Positions 6,421-15,797 are shown, counted from the stretch's first letter. The stretch: 50,304 nucleotides of DNA from Thiomicrospira cyclica (GCA_020726325.1 DYST01000003.1:1-50304); one strand, 5' to 3'. Notes: generated from the letters alone by a model not told the origin. Translations and numbers: made by a program.

Positions 6421-9027
6421 ATGACACGTTGGCTCAGTTTGATTCTGCTTTTGATGTTAGAAGTCATGATTATCAGCTTGTTATTCTTTAATCAAGAGCA
6501 AAAGGAAGAGCAGGAGCTGGGACGCGCGCTCGATTCGGTACGTATTTCATACCAAGCAGCATTACAAGTACAAGATACCGCAATGTACTCTGCTTTACAG
6601 GAAGTTATCTTGCGTCAGGATATTTTAGCGGCCTTTGCTGCTGGTGTCTGGAGTAATGATGCTGAAGAGCAAGATGGGTTCCGTAAAAAGTTGTATAACT
6701 TGCTTTATCCTACTTATCAGCGTCTTCTTGATGGAAATATGACGCAGTTTGCTTTTCATACTTTAGATGGACACAATTATTTACGCTTTCAACAGCCCGA
6801 CAAATACGGTGATATGCTTGGTGCTATTCGTCCGTTGCTCGCACAAGTGATTGATACCAATCAAGCTACTAAAGGATTTGAATTGGGAATTTTTGGTGGT
6901 GCTTTTCGTTTTATTTATCCCTTATCGCTTAACGGCCAACGTTTAGGTGTTGTCGAGGCAGGTTCATCTTTTGCTGCATTAGGAAAAACCATGCTAACGC
7001 TAACGCCGCACTATGAATATACCTTTATTATGCGACGTGATGTCATTAAAAATATGGTTAATCTTTCACAAACGGTGTACGAACCAACGCTCATTCATAA
7101 TTACTTTATTACTGAGTCATCTAGGGCATTGCCAGCAGCACTACAGCGTCCATTGTCTGCTGATTTTATTGCTCTAGAAGAACAATTAAAAAATGATGAC
7201 GATGTGCAAAAGGAAATGTTATCAGGACAAGCGATTTCGCGTTATTTATTAACCAATGGTCGTTGGTATAGCGTGAACTTACTACCAGTAAATGATGTTA
7301 ATCAAAAACATATTGGTTATGTGGTAGCCATAACCATTGCTAATGAGATTGCGCACATTCAAAATGAATTTTGGATAAGTGCCTTCGTTAGCAGCATTTT
7401 TATGTTTGTTTTAGGGTTATTGCTATGGCGTGCGCAACGTGAAGCCAAGCTACGTGGTGAGCAGCAGAAGCGGATGCAAATTATTACAGATACCGTTGGT
7501 GATGGTTTATATGTCGTCAATGAACTTGGCGAAATTATCTTTATCAATCCCGCTGCCTTGCAGTTGCTCGGCTATACATCCGAACAACAGGTTATGGGAC
7601 AAAAAGCTGCGTCTCTATTTTATGTTAATGCTGAGGGCGGACGCGGCATAGATCCGCTAGCCTGTCCAATTTGCCGCGTTTTCAAAACAGGCATCCCTTT
7701 CCGTGGCGATTTTAAGTTTATGCGAGTAGATGATACGCAATTTGACATTGAGATTGTCAGCCAGCCTGTTATTCAAGGTCAAAGCGTTACTGGCTTGGCA
7801 ATGCTTTTTAGAGATGTAACATCACGCAATGCAATACAAACAGAAATTATTGCTGCGCGTGAATTAGCAGAGCAGGCGAGCGCGTCAAAAAGTGCTTTCC
7901 TCGCGAATATGAGTCATGAAATTCGTACCCCCATGAATGGGGTATTGGGAATGACGGCGTTATTACAAGAAACACCACTCAATGAAGAGCAAAAAGACTA
8001 TGTGCAAACCATTCGTAGTAGTGGTGATGCCTTGCTTACCGTTATTGATGATATTTTAGACTATTCTAAAATTGAAGCGGGCATGATGACCATTGAGTCT
8101 GCCCCCTTGGATATTCGAGCCTTATTTAAGGACATACAACGACTGATGCACTGGCGCGTCGAGCAAAAAGGATTGCGTTTGTCTTTACGTATTACCGATG
8201 CCGTGCCGCATATTGTGCTGGGTGATTCGGTGCGTGTACGCCAAGTGTTGCTCAATTTAATTGGTAATGCTATTAAGTTTACCGATCAGGGCGGCATCGA
8301 AGTTGTTGCTTTATTACCCTATCATTCGGGCGACTCTTTCAAAATACGTGTGGAAGTGAAGGATACGGGTATTGGTATCGCTGAAGATAAAATTAACCGC
8401 TTATTCAAATCCTTTAGCCAAGTTGATGATTCGACCACGCGACGTTTTGGTGGTACGGGATTAGGCTTGTCGATTAGTAAGCGTTTGGCAGAGTTGATGC
8501 ATGGTGAAATTGGTGCAACCAGTATTGAAGGTAAAGGGTCGGTATTTTGGTTTAGCTTTATGGTACGTGCCGCAGGCAATGAAACACTTAAAGAAACAGA
8601 AACGCTCAGTAGTAGTATCCAAGAATTGCCACCAGCGCGTTTACTTTTGGTTGAGGATAATCTTGTTAATCAAAAGGTAGCAATGGCAATGCTGAGTAAA
8701 CTGGGGTACAAACCAGATATTGCCAACAATGGCAAAGAAGCACTTGAGTTGCTCAGAGAACATGATTATGACCTTGTATTTATGGATTGCCAAATGCCTG
8801 TTATGGATGGTTTTGATACCACGCGCGCTATTCGAGCTGGTTTTGGTGGACGTAATGCACAAATCACGGTTGTGGCATTAACTGCTAATGCGATGAAAGA
8901 AGATCAGGACGCTTGCTATGCGTCGGGAATGACTGACTATTTATCGAAGCCACTACAAATGCCAGCACTGGTCGCCATACTTAAAAAACATCTGGTGGTA
9001 GAGCCCTTGCCAACGTCAGAATCGTGA
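6421..9027 (+). CDS. Membrane hybrid sensor histidine kinase (Cache-like, PAS, HisKA, HATPase, REC)
   Basis: The 868-aa protein senses an unknown periplasmic signal. In order: TM1 (about 4-24), an extracytoplasmic domain of about 290 residues that looks Cache-like, TM2 (about 317-337), a PAS domain (about 352-470), a HisKA domain with FLANMSHEIRTPMNG (His499), an HATPase with the N box NLIGNAIKF and the G boxes DTGIGI and GGTGLGLSI, and a receiver domain with phospho-acceptor Asp789 in FMDCQMPVMDG and a late lysine in SKPL. There is no Hpt domain and no response regulator nearby, so the phosphorelay partner lies elsewhere. AAGGAA precedes the start. The 3' end overlaps the convergent comF by 47 nt. 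Confidence 0.93.
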   Translation: MTRWLSLILLLMLEVMIISLLFFNQEQKEEQELGRALDSVRISYQAALQVQDTAMYSALQEVILRQDILAAFAAGVWSNDAEEQDGFRKKLYNLLYPTYQRLLDGNMTQFAFHTLDGHNYLRFQQPDKYGDMLGAIRPLLAQVIDTNQATKGFELGIFGGAFRFIYPLSLNGQRLGVVEAGSSFAALGKTMLTLTPHYEYTFIMRRDVIKNMVNLSQTVYEPTLIHNYFITESSRALPAALQRPLSADFIALEEQLKNDDDVQKEMLSGQAISRYLLTNGRWYSVNLLPVNDVNQKHIGYVVAITIANEIAHIQNEFWISAFVSSIFMFVLGLLLWRAQREAKLRGEQQKRMQIITDTVGDGLYVVNELGEIIFINPAALQLLGYTSEQQVMGQKAASLFYVNAEGGRGIDPLACPICRVFKTGIPFRGDFKFMRVDDTQFDIEIVSQPVIQGQSVTGLAMLFRDVTSRNAIQTEIIAARELAEQASASKSAFLANMSHEIRTPMNGVLGMTALLQETPLNEEQKDYVQTIRSSGDALLTVIDDILDYSKIEAGMMTIESAPLDIRALFKDIQRLMHWRVEQKGLRLSLRITDAVPHIVLGDSVRVRQVLLNLIGNAIKFTDQGGIEVVALLPYHSGDSFKIRVEVKDTGIGIAEDKINRLFKSFSQVDDSTTRRFGGTGLGLSISKRLAELMHGEIGATSIEGKGSVFWFSFMVRAAGNETLKETETLSSSIQELPPARLLLVEDNLVNQKVAMAMLSKLGYKPDIANNGKEALELLREHDYDLVFMDCQMPVMDGFDTTRAIRAGFGGRNAQITVVALTANAMKEDQDACYASGMTDYLSKPLQMPALVAILKKHLVVEPLPTSES

Positions 9028-9682
9028 CCTGCTTAACACCTGCTTCTTGTAGTAGGCGAGTACAATGACTGAGCGTCGCGCCTGTTGTATAAACATCGTC
9101 GATGAGCAGAATCCGCTGATGTCCGTGTAGATTTTCAGGCAAAATAGAAAAAGCACCGACAAGGTTTTTCTGCCGTGCATTTTTATCTAGCCCTGCCTGT
9201 GCGGGGGTAAAAAGATTACGAACTAATGCCTTTTCTAATATGGGTAGTTTTAGGGTCGAGCTGACTGCTCGCGCCAAGGCATATGCGGTATTAAAGCCGC
9301 GAGCACGTAGTTTTTTGGGGTGTAAGGGAATGGGAATAATGGCTGTTGCTTCAGTCGTAATTGCTTGTAATGTTAACCAACCGCTCAGGGTTTCGCATAA
9401 GAGACGTGCAGCACTATGCCGACGTTGGTATTTCCAGTTTTGTATCAGTGTTTGTACACTGCCATCATAGACCAAACAGCTATAGGCTTGTTGCCAAGCA
9501 GGCGGTGTGAGACTACAACTCGCGCAGACGCTACTATCATCATTTGGCAAAGCGCAAAGCGGACAGGCAGAGACAACAACGCGCGCTTCACTCGCGCAGG
9601 CAGGACAAAGCTCATCATCGCGTGCAGTAGCACCGCATAATTGACATGAGGGTGGCAGTAAGTATTTTTCGAGCCAGTGCAT
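8981..9682 (-). CDS. comF: ComF family phosphoribosyltransferase-like protein
   Basis: ComF/GntX proteins have an N-terminal zinc-binding Cys cluster and a PRTase-like domain and are needed for DNA uptake in several naturally transformable bacteria. The 233-aa product shows CQLCG, CPAC, CPLC and CASC motifs within the first 60 residues, then a PRTase core with ILLIDDVYTTGATLS (the PRPP-binding signature) and a basic KLRARGFNTAY segment. It is divergent from bioB, as in many proteobacteria. Its last 47 nt overlap the 3' end of the histidine kinase gene on the other strand. Role in competence is inferred. Confidence 0.92.
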   Translation of the reverse strand: MHWLEKYLLPPSCQLCGATARDDELCPACASEARVVVSACPLCALPNDDSSVCASCSLTPPAWQQAYSCLVYDGSVQTLIQNWKYQRRHSAARLLCETLSGWLTLQAITTEATAIIPIPLHPKKLRARGFNTAYALARAVSSTLKLPILEKALVRNLFTPAQAGLDKNARQKNLVGAFSILPENLHGHQRILLIDDVYTTGATLSHCTRLLQEAGVKQVTILTLARALPPDVF

Positions 9683-9767
9683 ATTCGCGTGTAACAGTTT
9701 TTCAAGTGACGTGATAACGGTTAGAATAGCATTAAAATTCGGCTACGCATTATAAAAAGGGAAAAAA

Positions 9768-10733
9768 ATGACATTAAGCACCATCCGTCACGATTGGACA
9801 CATCAGGAAGTGGAAGCATTACTCAATCAGCCGTTCAATGATTTGATTTTTGCTGCACAGACGGTACACCGTCAACACTTTGACCCTAACTCGGTACAAA
9901 CCTCAACGCTATTGAATATCAAAACGGGCGGTTGTGCTGAAGATTGCTCTTACTGTTCGCAAAGCTCGCGTTACGATACGGGCTTAGATAAAGAGCAGAT
10001 GATGCAGCTCGATGAGGTACTGAACAAAGCAGCACAAGCAAAAACAACAGGTGCAACTCGGTTTTGTATGGGCGCGGCTTGGCGTAACCCGAATGCAAAA
10101 GATTTCGAAATGGTACTGAACATGGTGCGAGGTGTGAAAGACTTGGGCATGGAAGCCTGTTGTACACTAGGAATGCTCAATGATGAGCAAGCGGCACGTT
10201 TAAAAGAAGCGGGCTTAGATTATTACAATCATAACTTAGACACCTCAGAATCTTTTTATCCACAAGTGATTACGACACGTAGTTTTCAAGATCGCTTAGA
10301 CACCTTAGAGCGGGTACGTAATCAAGGGATGAAGGTCTGTTCTGGTGGTATTATTGGTATGGGTGAGTCGAATACAGACCGTGCGCAAATGCTGCGCACT
10401 TTTGCTAATTTGCCAGAACACCCTCATTCTGTGCCGATTAATTTGCTTGTGCCAATGGAAGGCACACCGCTTGCCGATATGCGCGGCAAAACCGATCCCT
10501 TTGACTTCATTCGTGTGATTGCCACGGCACGGATTATGATGCCTGCTTCATATGTTCGTTTATCGGCAGGTCGCAGCGAAATGACCGATGAAACACAAGC
10601 ACTCTGCTTTTTAGCAGGTGCTAACTCGATTTTCTATGGTGATAAACTACTAACAGCCGATAATCCTGACTCGCAACACGATTTAATGCTGTTTAAGCGT
10701 TTGGGCTTAACGCAAGCTACGGGTGGGTGTTAA
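9768..10733 (+). CDS. bioB: Biotin synthase BioB
   Basis: BioB is a radical-SAM enzyme that inserts sulfur into dethiobiotin to make biotin. The 321-aa product carries the SAM-cluster motif CAEDCSYC (Cys56, Cys60, Cys63), the [2Fe-2S] region with GMEACCTLG and [12 protein letters not shown], and [14 protein letters not shown]. The family length is about 315-350. It is the first gene of the biotin operon and divergent from comF (85-nt gap). In gammaproteobacteria bioF normally follows directly; here the ATPase gene of a defence module starts 29 nt after the stop, with no terminator in between. Confidence 0.98.
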   Translation: MTLSTIRHDWTHQEVEALLNQPFNDLIFAAQTVHRQHFDPNSVQTSTLLNIKTGGCAEDCSYCSQSSRYDTGLDKEQMMQLDEVLNKAAQAKTTGATRFCMGAAWRNPNAKDFEMVLNMVRGVKDLGMEACCTLGMLNDEQAARLKEAGLDYYNHNLDTSESFYPQVITTRSFQDRLDTLERVRNQGMKVCSGGIIGMGESNTDRAQMLRTFANLPEHPHSVPINLLVPMEGTPLADMRGKTDPFDFIRVIATARIMMPASYVRLSAGRSEMTDETQALCFLAGANSIFYGDKLLTADNPDSQHDLMLFKRLGLTQATGGC

Positions 10734-10762
10734 GGTTAGTTTGAAATAAAGGCTGCTAGTAA

Positions 10763-12169
10763 ATGAAACTCACTTCAATTGAAATTGTTAATTTTCGTAA
10801 ATTTGAGAAATTAACTTGTCCTCTGCATCCTAATTTAACCGTACTGACTGCTGAAAATGGTGGTGGTAAAACAACGTTATTAGATGCTATTCGTATTGCA
10901 TTGTGGCCCTTTGTGAAGGGTTTTGATCTTGGTAGTCAGGCAGGAAAGTCGGCTACTATTACTATCAACGATGTTAGACAACAGTTAAAAGGCACTGGTA
11001 ACATGGAAGTACAACTTCCTAGTGGCGTTATAGTGAAAGAAATGTGGCTAAAGCCTGATGAAGAAATACTTGTTGAACGAGTTAGAGTGAAAAAAAATAC
11101 AGGAAACTTACTTAATAATCATGCTAATGCCTTGACGAAACGGGCTAAAAAGCTGCAACAGCAAGTAAGAGATGGGATTGATAGCGTTGATTTGCCTTTA
11201 ATTAGCTATCTTGGCACGTCTCGTGTATGGTATCAGGGTCGGAATACGATTCAAGAAAAAGAATTGATTTTGAATGCTAACGACTTTTCTAGAACCTCTG
11301 CCTATTTAAATTGTTTAGCTTACAGCGCAAGTTATAAAACATTTGCTATATGGTATACCCATATTTATCAAAGTTATCGTGAATCAATGGACTTAGTGCA
11401 AGAGAAAATAGGGATGGGTTTAGCAGGAACAGTCGTTTTGGATTCATTAGGGCAAACGTTTCAAAATGCGATTCATGTGATTCAATCGAGTGTTGATTAT
11501 GTTATTAAGCCCGTAACTGGGTGGCATAAAATCGAGTATAGCGTCAGACATCAAAAGCAATTAGTCATGTCTCATGATGAACACGGCGTAATGCCAGTTG
11601 ATATGCTCAGCGATGGCTTGCGGAATGCCATTGCGTTGGTGGCAGACATCGCTTTTAGAGCTTATAAACTGAATCCGCACTTTGGTAGAGAGGCTGCTAA
11701 AAAAACATCGGGCATCGTCATGATTGATGAGGTGGATATGTTTTTGCATCCAAAGTGGCAGCAAACCATTCTTCCATCATTGCAAGAAGCTTTTCCAGAA
11801 ATTCAGTTTATTGTCACGACGCATAGCCCTCAGGTGTTAAGTACGGTAAAAAGTGAAAATATTCGTGTTATTCAAGATGGCACAGTTTTTAGTGCGCCAC
11901 AGGGCAGCGAGGGCGCAGAATCTAAACGTCTGTTGGAGCGGGTTTTTGGTACCAAGTCTCGACCTAAAAATAATGCTTGGACAAATAACTTAAAAAATTA
12001 TCGTGATTATGTTTATAACGATAAGTGGGTTAATGGTTGGTCGGATGAAATGCTACGCTTGAAAAGTGAATTACATAAGCATTTTGGCAGTGAAGATCCT
12101 GAGTTAACGGAATTGGATTTGTATCTTGAAAACCGAGAGTGGGAGTTAAGTCTTGAAAAAGATAAATAA
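10763..12169 (+). CDS. ABC-type/AAA ATPase of a Septu-like defence module (PtuA-like)
   Basis: This 468-aa ATPase has the SMC/RecF-like layout: N-terminal IEIVNFRKFEKL, Walker A AENGGGKTT (Lys36), an ABC signature-like MLSDGLRNAIAL, Walker B IVMIDEVDMFLHPKW (Asp322, Glu323) and the switch His in VTTHSPQVL (His354). There is no TOPRIM domain, so it is not an OLD nuclease. With the HNH protein that overlaps its 3' end, it matches Septu, in which PtuA and PtuB form an ATP-controlled anti-phage nuclease complex. No retron reverse transcriptase is present. The gene looks A+T-richer than its neighbours: 21 G+C in 11281-11340 against 32 in 13081-13140 (bioF). Weak AAAGG upstream. Confidence 0.82.
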   Translation: MKLTSIEIVNFRKFEKLTCPLHPNLTVLTAENGGGKTTLLDAIRIALWPFVKGFDLGSQAGKSATITINDVRQQLKGTGNMEVQLPSGVIVKEMWLKPDEEILVERVRVKKNTGNLLNNHANALTKRAKKLQQQVRDGIDSVDLPLISYLGTSRVWYQGRNTIQEKELILNANDFSRTSAYLNCLAYSASYKTFAIWYTHIYQSYRESMDLVQEKIGMGLAGTVVLDSLGQTFQNAIHVIQSSVDYVIKPVTGWHKIEYSVRHQKQLVMSHDEHGVMPVDMLSDGLRNAIALVADIAFRAYKLNPHFGREAAKKTSGIVMIDEVDMFLHPKWQQTILPSLQEAFPEIQFIVTTHSPQVLSTVKSENIRVIQDGTVFSAPQGSEGAESKRLLERVFGTKSRPKNNAWTNNLKNYRDYVYNDKWVNGWSDEMLRLKSELHKHFGSEDPELTELDLYLENREWELSLEKDK

Positions 12170-12926
12170 AACTCAAGGTCAAGATAAATTAACGCCTTAT
12201 GCCCTCGTTAATCAGATGAATAGCTGGAAAAGTTTTAAAGGCAATAAGCCTGATGATGCGCGTGCTGATAAAAATCTTATGTTGCAAGATCAAGAAGGTT
12301 TGTGTGCTTATTGTGAGGCTAACATCGGCGATTTAGACCCTTATCAGCAATCAGTCGAGCACTTTCATGATAAATCGGACGATTCTAATCTATTGAATCA
12401 TAATTGGGGGCTAGACTGGCAAAATGTGTTTGCTGTTTGCAAAGGGGGAGAGACAGAGGGCGCAACCTACCCCACGCCTGATAATTTAAGTTGTGATAGA
12501 CACAAAGAGTATAGAAAGGATATTCCAGCTGCGTGTGAGGGTTATTTGCTCAATCCGCTCGATATAATCGCAAGTCCTGCTCTGTTTGAGTTTAATAAAG
12601 CAACGCTTCATTTGAAGCCTAATCTAGTAGCTTGTCAATCATTTACACCAATCCATAATCACCATTCAACTGTTGAAGAGCTAGTTCAAAACACAATCGA
12701 TATTTTGAATTTGAATTGTCAACGCTTAATTGATAGTAGACAGCAAGTATTAAACGCTTACAATAAAGAAATCGAAAAAATGCGACTTGTTAATAATCAA
12801 AATGGTCCTGCTCAGCTTGCACAGCACTGGTTTGGTAACAAGTGGCCTAGCTTTTTCACGACAAGACGCAGCTTATTAGGACAGCATGCAGAAGATTATT
12901 TACAAATAATTCAATACAATGGATAA
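12153..12926 (+). CDS. HNH endonuclease of a Septu-like defence module (PtuB-like, TIGR02646 type)
   Basis: The 257-aa protein shows the TIGR02646/PtuB pattern: LCAYCE (Cys51, Cys54), the HNH core VEHFHDKS (His70, His72), the WQNVFAVCKGG segment and NLSCDRHKEY, probably a zinc-supported HNH fold that cuts DNA. It starts at TTG 12153, with GGGAG at 12141-12145 seven bases before, and overlaps the ATPase gene by 17 nt, so the two are co-translated. Its stop overlaps the bioF start by 8 nt, which ties bioF translation to the defence gene. The phage target and trigger are unknown. Confidence 0.85.
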   Translation: MKKINKTQGQDKLTPYALVNQMNSWKSFKGNKPDDARADKNLMLQDQEGLCAYCEANIGDLDPYQQSVEHFHDKSDDSNLLNHNWGLDWQNVFAVCKGGETEGATYPTPDNLSCDRHKEYRKDIPAACEGYLLNPLDIIASPALFEFNKATLHLKPNLVACQSFTPIHNHHSTVEELVQNTIDILNLNCQRLIDSRQQVLNAYNKEIEKMRLVNNQNGPAQLAQHWFGNKWPSFFTTRRSLLGQHAEDYLQIIQYNG

Positions 12927-14127
12927 GTTGATGCACAACCACACTTGGCAAACCCGTCTTACCCAACGCTTAAGTAATCAGCGTGAAGCTGGCTTATGGC
13001 GTGATCGCCCCCTAATGACCAGTGCGCCAGCAGCGCGAGTTCAGGTCAATGGGAAATGGTTAATTAGCTTTGCTAGTAACGATTATTTAGGTCTCGCTGC
13101 CGATGCAAGTCTTGCTGCAGAGGCTCTTGCCCTCAATGCCGATGCTGGTCTGGGTGGCAGTAGTGCCTCTCATGTTTTGGCTGGGCATCATTTGCCGCAT
13201 CATTTGCTCGAAGATGAGCTGGCGGATTGGTTAGGGGTCGAGCGCGTCCTCTTATTTTCTAGTGGTTATCTTGCTAATTTAGCGGTACAAACTGCTTTTA
13301 TGCAGCAAGGCGATAGACTCATTCACGATAAGCTCAATCATGCCTCGTTGATTGATGGTGCTTTGTTGTCGGGGGTGAACTTTAAGCGTTATCCGCACAA
13401 TAATATGGCTGCTTTAGCACGACGCTTGCTACAGCCTAATGCTTGCTTAACCATGGTGGTGACAGACGGCGTGTTCAGCATGGACGGCGATGTGGTCAAT
13501 TTACCCGCAATGCTCGATGCCTTGGCGGATAAAGACGTGTTGCTGGTGGTCGATGAAGCGCATAGCTTCGGTGTTTTGGGTGAGCAAGGGCGAGGGTCTT
13601 TTTCTCATTTTAAGCGCAAAGCAAAGCCTAATGTTTTGCGTGTTGGTACTTTGGGCAAAGCCTTCGGTAGTAGCGGTGCATTTGTGGCAGGTTCTGGTTT
13701 ATTGATCGATACCATTGCTCAGTTTGCACGTAGTTATCGTTATACAACGGCGCAACCCCCTTACCAAGCAAGTTTTACCCGTGCGGCTTTACGTCGGGTA
13801 CAACAAGGCGATCATTTGCGTGCGCACCTTAATCGACTGATTACTCATTTTCGGGCGGGTGCAAAGGCTCTAGGGTTGACGCTAATGCCCTCGTTGACAC
13901 CCATTCAGCCTATTTTGCTTAATGACAATGCACGTGCGATGCGTTGGCAGCAGCAGCTTTGGGATGCAGGGTTTTGGCTTCCTGCCATTCGCCCACCGAC
14001 AGTACCAGAGGGCACGGCACGCTTACGCTTGTCGATTTGTGCCAATCATACCATTGAGCAGATAGAGCAATTATTACTTGAGCTTCAGAAATGTCAAATA
14101 AAGGATGGTTATGGCATTAATCACTGA
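12919..14127 (+). CDS. bioF: 8-amino-7-oxononanoate synthase BioF
   Basis: BioF is a PLP enzyme that condenses pimeloyl-ACP (or -CoA) with alanine to give KAPA, the first ring-precursor step of biotin synthesis. The 402-aa product has FASNDYLGLA, GSSASHVLAGHH, the cofactor-ring motif VVDEAHSFGVLG and the PLP lysine in GTLGKAFGSSGAF, with normal family length. ATG 12919 overlaps the end of the HNH gene and has no clear Shine-Dalgarno; ATG 12931 is an alternative. The overlap suggests translational coupling created when the defence module joined the operon. bioH overlaps its 3' end. Confidence 0.96.
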   Translation: MDKLMHNHTWQTRLTQRLSNQREAGLWRDRPLMTSAPAARVQVNGKWLISFASNDYLGLAADASLAAEALALNADAGLGGSSASHVLAGHHLPHHLLEDELADWLGVERVLLFSSGYLANLAVQTAFMQQGDRLIHDKLNHASLIDGALLSGVNFKRYPHNNMAALARRLLQPNACLTMVVTDGVFSMDGDVVNLPAMLDALADKDVLLVVDEAHSFGVLGEQGRGSFSHFKRKAKPNVLRVGTLGKAFGSSGAFVAGSGLLIDTIAQFARSYRYTTAQPPYQASFTRAALRRVQQGDHLRAHLNRLITHFRAGAKALGLTLMPSLTPIQPILLNDNARAMRWQQQLWDAGFWLPAIRPPTVPEGTARLRLSICANHTIEQIEQLLLELQKCQIKDGYGINH

Positions 14128-14893
14128 AAGTTGGGGAGAGGGTCCCGATTTAGTCTTTATTCATGGGTGGCGAGCACATTCAGCATTGTGGCGCATGTGG
14201 ATTCAGCAGCACTTTTTAGGGTATCGCATCACCCTAATCGATTTGCCGGGACATGGTAATAGTGCACCGATTCAAAGAACCGATGCCCCCTTAATGGATG
14301 ATTGGATTGGGGCACTGGTTGAAGTCTTGCCCGAGCATGCAATCATTGCTGGTTGGTCGTTGGGTGGTTTATTGGCGCAGCAGTTAGCGATCAGTCATCC
14401 GCAACGGGTGCGAGCACTGATTTTAATTGCCGCTAGCCCCTGTTTTGTGCAACGGGAGGATTGGAAACCTGCTTTATCTCGTCCCCTGATTCATCAGTAT
14501 ATTCAAGAAGTATCGAATAATGCAGTTACCTTGTTTAAGTCTTTTTTTATGTTGCAGTCATTAGGTAGTCCTAACCCAAAAAGACTATATCAACAGCTGA
14601 TTGCCAGTCTGATGGTATTGGCTACCGATATTCCATCGCTTAAGCAAGGGTTGCAATTATTAGAAGATATTGACTTGCGCCCAACCTTAACACAGATTCA
14701 ACAGCCCTCTTTATGGTTATTTGCAGAAAAAGATGCCATTGTTCCGATTGCTCTTTCACAAGAGATAGCAACTTTCTTGCCAGACTCACACTGTAAACAT
14801 TTACCGAATTGCGGACATTTACCTTTTATGACCTGTCCCGATGGTTTAGCAGTGACTATCCAATCTTTCTTAGATGAACTTGCCAATGATTGA
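14111..14893 (+). CDS. bioH: Pimeloyl-ACP methyl ester esterase BioH
   Basis: BioH is an alpha/beta hydrolase that removes the methyl ester from pimeloyl-ACP, ending the BioC-BioH route to pimelate. The 260-aa product has FIHGWRAHSALW, DLPGHGNS, the nucleophile elbow GWSLGG (Ser83), the acid in EKDAIVP and the catalytic His in NCGHLPFM. I prefer ATG 14111, with AAAGG six bases before; ATG 14105 would add two residues. It overlaps bioF by 17 nt and bioC by 20 nt, a tight bioF-bioH-bioC block. Confidence 0.92.
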   Translation: MALITESWGEGPDLVFIHGWRAHSALWRMWIQQHFLGYRITLIDLPGHGNSAPIQRTDAPLMDDWIGALVEVLPEHAIIAGWSLGGLLAQQLAISHPQRVRALILIAASPCFVQREDWKPALSRPLIHQYIQEVSNNAVTLFKSFFMLQSLGSPNPKRLYQQLIASLMVLATDIPSLKQGLQLLEDIDLRPTLTQIQQPSLWLFAEKDAIVPIALSQEIATFLPDSHCKHLPNCGHLPFMTCPDGLAVTIQSFLDELAND

Positions 14894-15797
14894 TCGTCAT
14901 GCGGTTCGTCGTCATTTTAGTCGTGCCTGCGCTTCTTACGATGCGGCTGCAATTTTGCAAAAAGAAGTCGCGAATCGATTAGCAGAACGCTTACCGCTGC
15001 TTAAAATCAAGCCGAGCCGTATTGTCGATTTAGGTGCGGGAACGGGCTTTTTATCACAACATATTCAAGCACACTATCCACAAGCACAGCTGTTAGCCGT
15101 CGATTTATCCGAGCAGATGCTAACTCAGTACCGTCATAACCTCAAATTACAACTGCGTTGGTGGCAAAAAATCAATCCTTTTGCACGAGCAAAAGATATT
15201 CATACCCTTGCAGCCGATGCCTATCAGTTACCTTTGAGCGACGCGAGTGTTGATATGCTCGTTTCAAGTTTGATGTTGCAATGGTGCGACGACTTACCCG
15301 CTGTCTTAGCAGAATGCCGCCGTGTGCTCAAACCTGATGGTGTCTTTTTTATTGCTAGTCTAGGACCAGATACTCTAAAAGAGATTCGTAATGCGTGGCA
15401 GACAGTAGACGGACATTCAGAGCAACATTTGCTGAACTTTGCTGATATTCATGATTTAGGTGATGCGGTATCACGTTCAGGTTTTGCTGACCCTGTACTC
15501 GATGTCGAACGGATTACCCTCACCTACGCCACACCAGGTGCCGCACTCGATGACTTAAAAAGCATCGGGGCAACCAATGCGAATAAAGGGCGTAGTATAG
15601 GCTTAATGGGCAAAGGCAGATGGACAAGATTTTTGCAGGCTTACCAAGCACAAGCACTGCCTGATGGGCGCATTCCTGCTACTTTTGAGATCGTTTACGC
15701 CCATGCCTTTGCAGGACAATTGCCACAGCCTCAGTCATTAGATGGGGTTGTTAGTGTACCGATTACTCAAATTAAGCGTTGGTTGCCAGTATCGTAA
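14874..15797 (+). CDS. bioC: Malonyl-ACP O-methyltransferase BioC
   Basis: BioC methylates malonyl-ACP with S-adenosylmethionine, so that the fatty-acid elongation system can build pimeloyl-ACP. The 307-aa product begins with the BioC-like AVRRHFSRACASYDAAAILQKEV, has the SAM motif I VDLGAGTGFLS, an acidic LLAVDLSEQM strand and MLVSSLMLQWCDDLP. It is somewhat longer than E. coli BioC (251 aa), mainly through inserts after the SAM core. Start ATG 14874 overlaps bioH; ATG 14886 is possible. It is the last recognised biotin gene here; bioA and bioD are not in the window. Confidence 0.94.
   Translation: MNLPMIDRHAVRRHFSRACASYDAAAILQKEVANRLAERLPLLKIKPSRIVDLGAGTGFLSQHIQAHYPQAQLLAVDLSEQMLTQYRHNLKLQLRWWQKINPFARAKDIHTLAADAYQLPLSDASVDMLVSSLMLQWCDDLPAVLAECRRVLKPDGVFFIASLGPDTLKEIRNAWQTVDGHSEQHLLNFADIHDLGDAVSRSGFADPVLDVERITLTYATPGAALDDLKSIGATNANKGRSIGLMGKGRWTRFLQAYQAQALPDGRIPATFEIVYAHAFAGQLPQPQSLDGVVSVPITQIKRWLPVS

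Noticed and set aside
9683-9767. BirA operator before bioB
   Set aside because: TGTAAC at the comF end and GTTAGA further on look like halves of a biotin operator, but their spacing is too wide and symmetry is poor.
10734-10762. Retron context (msr/msd RNA and reverse transcriptase) for the ATPase/HNH pair
   Set aside because: Only 29 nt separate bioB from the ATPase gene and no reverse transcriptase is present, so a Septu-type pair fits better than a retron effector.
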